Shown here: piece after piece, positions 1 through 5,560 of the stretch
Layout of the letters: every line of letters begins with the position of its first letter
Numbering within the stretch: position 1 is the stretch's first letter
The notes under the pieces: model-generated
Told to the model about the DNA's origin: nothing
The model's input: only the letters and a program-made list of their open reading frames with translations
The model's database searches: none
Program-made: the position numbers and the translations under genes
From: Oscillospiraceae bacterium
GTDB lineage: Bacteria; Bacillota; Clostridia; Christensenellales; Aristaeellaceae
DNA: 10,709 bases
Assembly (NCBI GenBank): GCA_031282605.1
Contig: JAITDK010000119.1
Location: 1 to 10,709 of the forward strand
Reading direction: 5' to 3'

Positions 1-5
1 CTCCT

Positions 6-66
6 GCGCCCCGCCAGTAAAAACGCTGTAAGGTAACAGTCAACTCACGTCATAGTGGCGGGGCGC
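6..66. repeat. 11-bp GC-rich inverted repeat with a 39-nt loop
   Basis: Bases 6-16 (GCGCCCCGCCA) are exactly complementary to bases 56-66 (TGGCGGGGCGC). The 39-nt spacer is A-richer and holds a small CTGT/ACAG pair (26-29 with 36-39). There is no T-run after either arm, so it is not a classical intrinsic terminator. It could be a structured leader of the downstream operon, the tail structure of a gene to the left, or a protein-binding site. The repeat is seen directly; any role is unknown. Confidence 0.6.
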
Positions 67-83
67 CACAAACTTAAAGCGCC

Positions 84-130
84 TCCGGTTCGCAAACCGG
101 ACAGCGTCCCGCCGCAGCGGTTCGCGCGGC
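84..130 (+). repeat. Two short hairpins in the leader of the first gene
   Basis: TCCGGTT (84-90) pairs with AACCGGA (95-101) around a CGCA loop, giving a perfect 7-bp stem. GCCGC (111-115) pairs with GCGGC (126-130), ending directly before the ribosome binding site at 131-137. In RNA the second hairpin would abut the Shine-Dalgarno and might affect its access. Short GC-rich stems arise easily by chance in DNA of this composition, so function is uncertain. The first hairpin resembles a tRNA T-arm only superficially: no acceptor stem or CCA is present. Confidence 0.35.
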
Positions 131-137
131 AAAGGAG
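131..137 (+). promoter_or_regulatory. Ribosome binding site for the GNAT-cyclase gene
   Basis: AAAGGAG lies 8 nt before the TTG at 146. It is the evidence for choosing that non-ATG start; no better-placed ATG or GTG opens the frame before the GNAT domain. Confidence 0.7.
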
Positions 138-145
138 TTGATCAC

Positions 146-1153
146 TTGCCCTGGACGTCAAGGCCTGTCACAGATGAAGACGCGCGGGTGATGTCCGGTT
201 GGCGTTACCCTTCGCTGCTGGACGAATGCGGTGCGCTCACGGCGGACGAACTCGCCTCCGGATGGTATCGATGCGCGTTGTTTGACGGAGAGCGCGCCGG
301 CTTCCTGTGCCACGGCAGACCGTCGCGTTCGCCGCTGATGAAGGAACAGTACGCGCTGCATCCGGGCGATATTGATATCGGGCTGGGGCTTCGGCCCGAC
401 TTGGTTGGGAAGGGTATGGGGCTGTCGCTGCTGGAACACCAGCTGGACGTGATGGGTCGCGACAAACCGCTGCGCCTAGCGTTCTTCTCATCGAACAAGG
501 CCGCGCTGCGGTTGTATCTCCGCGCCGGATTCAAGCTGAACGCGCGTGTTGATAACATAATCATGATGCGTCGCGACCCGTTCGCATGGCGTGACGCGTC
601 GCGTCCGCTGGTCAACGGCATGAACGTATATCCTGGCGATCCAGCGTTCACTCGCGACGGCATCGCGACGGCGGATCAAGGCGGCTACAACGTCACCCGC
701 ATCACAATGACCGCGCATAACGGCACTCATATCGACTCGCCGCACCACATCGGGTTAGACGGCGGCGTTGACGCATGGCCTCTCGAGCGGCTGAACGGGG
801 TGTGCGAGGTCGTCGATCTATGGCTATGGCGTCAGAACGCGGAAAAAACCAAACCGCTCGCTAGGCGAACGCTATTCAAGATGGGCGGCGCGGCGCTGAG
901 TGAATCGGAGGCGCGCGCGATTGTGGATTCCGGCGTGCGCACTCTGGGTGTGGACGGACTTTCCGTCGGACCGCAGGGGGCGGAGGGACTCAAGACCCAC
1001 CGCGCGATATTGGAGGCGGGCGTCTGCATACTGGAAGGGCTCGCGCTGGACGCGTTCGAGCCGGGATGGTACGAACTGATGTGCCTGCCGCTGTCGCTGC
1101 CAGGATGCGACGGCGCTCCATCCCGCGCGCTGCTGCGGCCTCTAGAGGCGTAG
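146..1153 (+). CDS. GNAT acetyltransferase - cyclase (kynurenine formamidase-like) fusion protein
   Basis: A 335-residue protein made of two enzyme domains. Residues about 1-145 resemble GNAT N-acetyltransferases: an acetyl-CoA loop of the GxGxG kind (VGKGMG, 87-92) follows a beta strand DIDIGLGL, and SSNKAALRLYLRAGF (115-129) is the usual GNAT C-terminal motif. Residues about 150-335 match the cyclase family (PF04199), which includes bacterial kynurenine formamidase KynB: NGMNVYPGDP near the start, then HNGTHIDSPHH with H191, H195, D197 and H201. H285 and E297, 12 apart, match the remaining metal ligands of KynB, so the hydrolase site looks intact. Such enzymes are metal-dependent cytosolic amidohydrolases, but the substrate here is unknown. 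The reading frame is continuous and the cyclase part lacks its own start, so this is a real fusion rather than two adjacent genes. It starts with TTG and is first in a tight operon. Confidence 0.88.
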   Translation: MPWTSRPVTDEDARVMSGWRYPSLLDECGALTADELASGWYRCALFDGERAGFLCHGRPSRSPLMKEQYALHPGDIDIGLGLRPDLVGKGMGLSLLEHQLDVMGRDKPLRLAFFSSNKAALRLYLRAGFKLNARVDNIIMMRRDPFAWRDASRPLVNGMNVYPGDPAFTRDGIATADQGGYNVTRITMTAHNGTHIDSPHHIGLDGGVDAWPLERLNGVCEVVDLWLWRQNAEKTKPLARRTLFKMGGAALSESEARAIVDSGVRTLGVDGLSVGPQGAEGLKTHRAILEAGVCILEGLALDAFEPGWYELMCLPLSLPGCDGAPSRALLRPLEA

Positions 1154-1154
1154 C

Positions 1155-1865
1155 GTGAACGGCGGGGCGTTCGGAAAGGCGTTCGCGGGAGGCTTGGTCG
1201 CGGCGATAGCGGGATTGGTCGCCTCGCTGCTGGCGGGGCTGTTTATCTGCGCGACGAACGCGGGCATGTATGTGTGGGCGATGGAGCGCGCCGGCGTTTA
1301 CGAAACGGCGGGCGTGGACGGGGAAACGCTGACGGCGGTAGCGGGCGACGTTGCGCGGTATATCGGAGCGCGGGTTCCGGCTGATTTCGACAGGGTTATT
1401 GTTATGGACGGACTGGAGCGTCCCGCGCTGAACGAGCGTGAGCTTACCCATATGAAGGACGTGCGTCAGCTTCTAAAACTCGCGGGCAACGTGGCGGGAT
1501 GGTTCTGCGCGGCGTGCGCGATAGCGGTTGTGATAACCGCGCGGATGAAGGCGCGGCGCGCGGCGGGTTTGGGTATGATGGCCGGCGCGGGCGTGATGCT
1601 GATATGCGCGCTGGCGGTATTAATCGCGATACGCGTAAGTTTCTATAATTTTTTCGTTGCGCTGCATGAGCGTTTATTCGCCAACGATCTGTGGTATATG
1701 AATCCTGAAACGGACTTGCTGATCCGTATGATGCCCGACGATTTCTATATTTCGATGGGCGCGGCGATAGGTGCGGCTTGGGCGGTCGTCGTTATCGCTA
1801 CGTGCGCCGCTGGCCTGCTGCTTATCATAACTGACGGGAGGCGTGAGGCGCGTCGTGCCGTATGA
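1155..1865 (+). CDS. TIGR01906/DUF1461 family integral membrane protein
   Basis: A 236-residue protein with about four hydrophobic segments (roughly residues 12-35, 108-128, 138-160 and 200-225). The first and second enclose a probably extracytoplasmic stretch containing LNERELTHMKDV. The hallmark of the family is the region at 170-198: a His-Glu in LHERLF, then NDLWYMNPETDLLIRMMP. The family has no established biochemical function. It begins with GTG only 1 bp after the stop of the fusion gene; TAGAGG (1143-1148), lying in the end of that gene, serves as ribosome binding site, which implies translational coupling. Its 3' end overlaps the start of tsaD. Family assignment is confident; function is not inferred. 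Confidence 0.85.
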   Translation: MNGGAFGKAFAGGLVAAIAGLVASLLAGLFICATNAGMYVWAMERAGVYETAGVDGETLTAVAGDVARYIGARVPADFDRVIVMDGLERPALNERELTHMKDVRQLLKLAGNVAGWFCAACAIAVVITARMKARRAAGLGMMAGAGVMLICALAVLIAIRVSFYNFFVALHERLFANDLWYMNPETDLLIRMMPDDFYISMGAAIGAAWAVVVIATCAAGLLLIITDGRREARRAV

Positions 1866-2904
1866 CGAGAGGTGTGCGATCCAGCTGAACGATTTGAGGC
1901 GGGCTGGGCACGCGGCGATACTGGCCGTCGAAACGTCGTGCGACGAGACCGCCGCCGCCGTGATTCGCGACGGGCGCGAAATACTCTCTAGCGTCGTTGC
2001 GACGCAGATACCGCTGCACGCGCGATACGGCGGGGTCGTGCCGGAGGTAGCCTCGCGCGCGCACGTGGAGTCGATAAACGCCGTCGTGGATCGCGCGCTG
2101 AGCGAGTCCGGCTTGCGGCTGGCCGGCGTCGATGCAATCGCCGCCACGAACGGCCCTGGTCTGGTCGGCGCGCTGCTGGTCGGCGTATCAACGGCCAAGG
2201 CGCTGGCGTTCGCCGCGTCGAAACCGCTGGTCGCCGTGCATCACATGCAGGCGCATATCAGCGCGGCGTATCTGGCCTGCGCCGACTTGACGCCGCCGTT
2301 CCTGTGCTTGACCGTATCAGGCGGTCACACGGTATTGGCCGATGTGGCGGATTACGGCGAAACACGCGTGCTAGGCCGGACGCTGGATGACGCGGCGGGC
2401 GAGGCTTTCGACAAAGCCGCGCGCGTGCTGGGCTTGCCGTATCCTGGCGGACCCGCGCTGGATTCGCTGGCGGAGAACGGGAATCCGCGCGCGCTGGCAT
2501 TGCCGAGGGCGAGAACCCCCGGCGCGTACGATTTCAGTTTCAGCGGACTTAAGACTGCGTTCATCCAGCTGGACAGGAAGGGCGCGCTGGCCAGCCTATC
2601 GAAAGAGGACGCAGCCGCGTCATACCGCGAGGCCGTGGTAGACATGCTGGCGGCGAAGACGATGCGCGCAGCCGACTCCGGCGGGTATCGTACGATCGTT
2701 ATCGCGGGGGGGGTTGCGGCTAACCGAGGCTTGCGCGCGCGTATGGCGAAGGATTGCGAATCGCGCGGACTGCGTCTGTGTATGCCGCCCGTTTCGCTAT
2801 GCACAGATAACGCGGCGATGGTCGGCGCGGCGGCATATTATCGAATAATGTCGGGCAAGGCGGTCGGCGGATTGTCGATGAACGCCGAACCCGCGGGATA
2901 CTGA
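1855..2904 (+). CDS. tsaD: tRNA N6-adenosine threonylcarbamoyltransferase TsaD
   Basis: TsaD transfers the threonylcarbamoyl group from threonylcarbamoyl-AMP to A37 of ANN-decoding tRNAs, giving t6A, working with TsaB and TsaE in the cytoplasm. The protein shows the ASKHA-fold ATPase features: AVETSCDE near the N-terminus, the metal-binding HHMQAH (second and last His as ligands), the SGGHT phosphate loop, GEAFDKAARVLGLPYPGGP, FSFSGLKTA, AGGVAANRGLR, and CTDNAAMVGAA, whose Asp is the third metal ligand. Length (349 residues from this start) is near the family norm of about 340. The start is uncertain. GTG 1843 has GGGAGG only 1 nt upstream, too close; GTG 1855 has GAGG 6 nt upstream and is preferred. 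A later TTG (1894) would trim the short N-terminal extension. The gene overlaps the DUF1461 gene and sits 4 bp before azlC. The partner genes tsaB and rimI are not next to it. Confidence 0.96.
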   Translation: MPYDERCAIQLNDLRRAGHAAILAVETSCDETAAAVIRDGREILSSVVATQIPLHARYGGVVPEVASRAHVESINAVVDRALSESGLRLAGVDAIAATNGPGLVGALLVGVSTAKALAFAASKPLVAVHHMQAHISAAYLACADLTPPFLCLTVSGGHTVLADVADYGETRVLGRTLDDAAGEAFDKAARVLGLPYPGGPALDSLAENGNPRALALPRARTPGAYDFSFSGLKTAFIQLDRKGALASLSKEDAAASYREAVVDMLAAKTMRAADSGGYRTIVIAGGVAANRGLRARMAKDCESRGLRLCMPPVSLCTDNAAMVGAAAYYRIMSGKAVGGLSMNAEPAGY

Positions 2905-2908
2905 CGGT

Positions 2909-3661
2909 ATGACAAGCAGTAAGCGCGCTTCTATTCAAGCCAATATTCGCGCCGCTCTGCCGGCGACCGTGCCGGTGCTTACCAGTTATGTACCGTTGGG
3001 CGCGGCGTTCGGGGTGCTGCTGGCCAGCCAGGGCTATGGGGCGGGATGGGCGGCGTTTATGAGCGTAGCCGTGTTCGCGGGATCGATGCAGTTCGCGGGG
3101 GTAGGGCTGCTGACGTCGCCGTTTGATCCGGTATCCGCCGCGCTGCTCACGCTGATGATCAACGCGAGGCATCTGTTCTACGGCCTGGCGATGCTGGAAC
3201 GGTGGCGCGACCGCGACAGCACGAAGCCGTATCGGGTGTTCGCGCTGACGGACGAGTCGTTTTCGCTGTACATTGCGCATCCGGATCCGCCGGACGGCGT
3301 CGAGCCGCGCGCGTTTGAGTTCTGGATCGCGCTGCTGAATCAATGTTACTGGGTGGCGGGCAGCGTCGCGGGCGCGGTGATCGGTACGGCTATGCAGTCG
3401 AATCCGCGGTTTGATCCGGCGGGGATAGACTTCTCTATGACCGCGCTGTTCCTGGTTATATTCCTGGATCAGTGGCGCGGCGGGAAGGGTCGGTCGGCCG
3501 CGCTGGTGGGGCTGGGCAGCGCGCTGCTGTGCCTGCTGGCGTTTGGGGAGTCGTGGTTCCTGATAGCCGCGATGGTTATGATCGTCGGGGTGCTGGCGTT
3601 GCTACGTCCGGCTATATCGAAGCGGGATTCCGAGCGGAATGGGGAGAGTTGCGACGCATGA
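2909..3661 (+). CDS. azlC: AzlC family branched-chain amino acid exporter, large subunit
   Basis: A 250-residue polytopic membrane protein. Typical AzlC/YgaZ stretches are SYVPLGAAFGVLLASQGYG (about 25-43), FMSVAVFAGSMQFAG, INARHLFYGLAM, and FALTDESFSLY. In Bacillus subtilis azlCD confers 4-azaleucine resistance, and E. coli YgaZH exports L-valine; both act as a large plus small subunit pair in the cytoplasmic membrane. The next gene is the small subunit, so the assignment is well supported. The ATG is 4 bp after the tsaD stop with no clear ribosome binding site, suggesting coupled translation. The C-terminal tail (residues about 236-250) is hydrophilic and encoded over the ribosome binding site of azlD. 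Confidence 0.93.
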   Translation: MTSSKRASIQANIRAALPATVPVLTSYVPLGAAFGVLLASQGYGAGWAAFMSVAVFAGSMQFAGVGLLTSPFDPVSAALLTLMINARHLFYGLAMLERWRDRDSTKPYRVFALTDESFSLYIAHPDPPDGVEPRAFEFWIALLNQCYWVAGSVAGAVIGTAMQSNPRFDPAGIDFSMTALFLVIFLDQWRGGKGRSAALVGLGSALLCLLAFGESWFLIAAMVMIVGVLALLRPAISKRDSERNGESCDA

Positions 3662-3984
3662 CGAATGTTCAGGCCGCCGTTACGATTATGATAATGGCCG
3701 CGTGCACGGTGGCGACTCGCGCGCTGCCGTTCGTATTGTTCGGCGGCGGGAAGCGGACGCCGAGGATCGTGCTGTATCTGGGACGCACGCTTCCTTACGC
3801 GATTATAGGTATGCTGATAGTGTATTGTCTGCGCGGCGTCAGACCGCTTACATGGCCGCACGCGCTGCCGGAGTTGATTGGACTCGCCGTGACCGCGACG
3901 ACATACTTGACGAGCAAGCGTACGCTGCCAGCCGTGCTGGGCGGCACGATCGCCTATATGGCGGCGTTAAGAATAATTGTGTGA
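3658..3984 (+). CDS. azlD: AzlD family branched-chain amino acid exporter, small subunit
   Basis: A 108-residue protein with three to four hydrophobic segments. ACTVATRALPFVLF near the N-terminus, followed by LGRTLPYAIIGMLIVYCL, is the characteristic AzlD/YgaH pattern, and the length fits the family. The ATG overlaps the azlC stop as ATGA (3658-3661), with GGGGAG at 3641-3646 as ribosome binding site. The open frame extends upstream into azlC, but that extension is a shadow: family length and the ATGA junction both point to 3658. It should form the exporter complex with AzlC. Confidence 0.92.
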   Translation: MTNVQAAVTIMIMAACTVATRALPFVLFGGGKRTPRIVLYLGRTLPYAIIGMLIVYCLRGVRPLTWPHALPELIGLAVTATTYLTSKRTLPAVLGGTIAYMAALRIIV

Positions 3985-3998
3985 AGCAGTGATTGTTT

Positions 3999-4003
3999 GG
4001 AGG
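3999..4003 (+). promoter_or_regulatory. Ribosome binding site fixing the oxidoreductase start
   Basis: GGAGG lies 8 nt before the ATG at 4012. A TTG at 3997 is in the same frame, but its second and third bases flow into this GGAGG, so it would place the Shine-Dalgarno inside the coding region. The ATG is therefore the real start. Confidence 0.8.
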
Positions 4004-4011
4004 CGGCTAAT

Positions 4012-5358
4012 ATGTCGTATAATCAGCCTGAACGGCGGTCTAAGCGGTTAAAGTGCCTTGTCTGCGGCGCGATAATGCCCGGGGGAACGGTGGTTTGTCC
4101 CGTGTGCGGCGTCGGCTCGGATCGATTCATTACGATCGACGCGCAGGCAGCGGCGTTCAAGCGCGACACGGATAGGCGCTTCCTGATTGCGGGAGCGGGC
4201 ATAGCTGGAGTAAGCGCGGCTAAAGCCATACGGGAGCGGGACGATACCGCGGCGATAGCGCTGATAGACGTGGAGGAGGCGCTGCCATACAACCGTCCGA
4301 TGCTGACGAAGGACCTTTTTGGAGCGTTGGCGGCGGATCAGTTCGCGATCTACGACGAATCGTGGTATGAGAGACAGCGGATCACGCGGGTTACGGGCGA
4401 GCGAGTCTCGTCGCTGGATACTAAGGCGAAGATGATCAGGCTGGAGTCCGGCGCGGATCTAATGTACGACGCGTGCGTGCTGGCGTTGGGCGCGTCGAGT
4501 TTCATCCCGCCGATACCAGGCGCGGACGCGGGGAATGTGTTTGCGATACGCTCGCTGAGCGACGCGCGGCGGTTGGAAAAGGCGGCTAAGTCGGAGGGCG
4601 TTAGGCGCGCGGTTGTCATTGGAGGCGGCGTACTGGGGTTGGAGGCGGCTTGGGAACTGCGTAAATTCAAGCTGGATGTGACGATTGTCGAGGCGGCGCC
4701 GCGCTTGCTGGATCGGAGGGTTGCGCCGGCCGCGTCAGAGATGCTGGCTGGCGTCGTCGAGAAGGCGGGGATGGGTTTGCTGGTTGGCGCAAAGGTTGAT
4801 TCGCTGGTGGTTGGCGTGGATGGAGCGAGCGCGGTCAAGCTGGCTGACGGCGGGACGCTGGCGGCGGATATCGTCATATTCTCGACGGGCATTACGCCGA
4901 ATGTAAGCGCGGCGAAGGAGTCGGACATAGCGGTCAATCGAGGTATAGTGGTGGATGAGCGGATGCGCTCGAGTGCGGAGGATGTATTCGCATGCGGGGA
5001 TTGCGCGATATTCGGCGGCGCGCGTTATGGGTTGTGGGCCGAGGCGGCGGCTATGGGCGATGCTGCGGGAGCGAATGCGGCGGGCGACGAGCGGACGTAT
5101 AAGCGCGGGTTGTTTCCGATGACGCTGAATTCGCTGGGCACGTCGTTGTTCGCGGTAGGCGACACGGGAAGCGATCCGGGCAAGGAATATAGGACGGTCG
5201 AGTTCCGCGATGACGCGAAGGCGACGTTGGCCGCGTATCATTTCGTGGAACAACGGTTGACTGGGGTCACGCTGCTAGGCGACGTCAGCGCGATGCGCGA
5301 CGCGCAGGAACAGGTAGAAAAGGGCATAACATACGAGGCGTTGTTCGGTGAAACCTAG
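4012..5358 (+). CDS. Rubredoxin-like domain / FAD-dependent NAD(P)H oxidoreductase fusion
   Basis: A 448-residue soluble flavoprotein. Residues 15-32 form a short rubredoxin-like knuckle: CLVC and CPVC (Cys15, 18, 29, 32) with only 10 residues between pairs, close to the rubrerythrin type rather than classical rubredoxin, and able to bind one iron or zinc. Residues about 55-335 are a pyridine nucleotide-disulfide-type oxidoreductase: FAD Rossmann motif GAGIAG (61-66), NAD(P)H motif GGGVLG (204-209), STGITPN (291-297) and the FAD-binding ACGD (327-330). The end (about 360-448) resembles the C-terminal domain of NADH oxidase/rubredoxin reductase proteins. The redox-active Cys of NADH oxidases and the CxxxxC disulfide are absent; PYNRPMLTK is in that place, as in rubredoxin or ferredoxin reductases. 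A role in passing electrons from NAD(P)H through FAD to the metal centre, for example in oxygen or peroxide detoxification, is plausible but inferred. It is 27 bp after azlD, the last gene of the operon. Confidence 0.88.
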   Translation: MSYNQPERRSKRLKCLVCGAIMPGGTVVCPVCGVGSDRFITIDAQAAAFKRDTDRRFLIAGAGIAGVSAAKAIRERDDTAAIALIDVEEALPYNRPMLTKDLFGALAADQFAIYDESWYERQRITRVTGERVSSLDTKAKMIRLESGADLMYDACVLALGASSFIPPIPGADAGNVFAIRSLSDARRLEKAAKSEGVRRAVVIGGGVLGLEAAWELRKFKLDVTIVEAAPRLLDRRVAPAASEMLAGVVEKAGMGLLVGAKVDSLVVGVDGASAVKLADGGTLAADIVIFSTGITPNVSAAKESDIAVNRGIVVDERMRSSAEDVFACGDCAIFGGARYGLWAEAAAMGDAAGANAAGDERTYKRGLFPMTLNSLGTSLFAVGDTGSDPGKEYRTVEFRDDAKATLAAYHFVEQRLTGVTLLGDVSAMRDAQEQVEKGITYEALFGET

Positions 5359-5401
5359 GGCGCAGGACAGTCTTGCAATCCAGCCGCATCGGGACGGTGG
5401 A

Positions 5402-5502
5402 GGGGGAATCGATTCCGCCACGGAACAGACTATAGAGACACAACCGGCTTCGGCCAACCGACCGTGTCCGATAGTCTACCTTGCAGCGCAACTGATTCCC
5501 CC
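5402..5502. repeat. Nested ~100-bp imperfect inverted repeat between convergent operons
   Basis: GGGGGAATC (5402-5410) is complementary to GATTCCCCC (5494-5502), AGACTAT (5427-5433) to ATAGTCT (5471-5477), and GACAC (5437-5441) to GTGTC (5464-5468). All centre on about 5452. At the tip, GGC-TTCG-GCC (5446-5455) forms a UUCG-type tetraloop. Between the blocks further positions pair in the same register (such as 5416-5418 with 5486-5488). The left arm also contains its own 12-bp palindrome GGAATCGATTCC (5405-5416). It lies between the ends of the oxidoreductase gene and gyrA, so it may act as a two-way terminator or 3' stabiliser. No T-run follows on either strand, so rho-independent termination is not certain. 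The 5359-5560 interval holds no credible gene. Confidence 0.7.
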
Positions 5503-5509
5503 AACCCCT

Positions 5510-5529
5510 ATCGCCCCCTAGGGGGCGAT
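5510..5529. repeat. Perfect 20-bp palindrome downstream of gyrA
   Basis: ATCGCCCCCT is followed immediately by its exact reverse complement AGGGGGCGAT. It is 31 bp past the gyrA stop and close to the larger inverted repeat. In RNA it would make a GC-rich hairpin with a minimal loop; there is no following T-run. It might contribute to ending both convergent transcripts, or be a binding site for a dimeric protein. An outer pair GCATCG (5386-5391) and CGATGC (5526-5531) encloses both structures. Confidence 0.65.
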
Positions 5530-5560
5530 GCAGCCGCAACGACAGAGGGGGGTTTCCCGG

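Noticed and set aside
1..36. End of a + strand gene entering from the left (11 codons to TAA)
   Set aside because: All three frames close within about 36 bases and none shows recognisable protein, so a partial gene cannot be supported.
84..101. Possible tRNA T-arm
   Set aside because: The loop is one base off the T-loop spacing, and no acceptor stem, anticodon arm or CCA is found around it.
3472..3657. Upstream extension of the azlD frame inside azlC
   Set aside because: AzlD proteins are about 100-110 residues, and the ATGA overlap with the azlC stop at 3658 plus GGGGAG before it fixes the start; the extension is the shadow of azlC.
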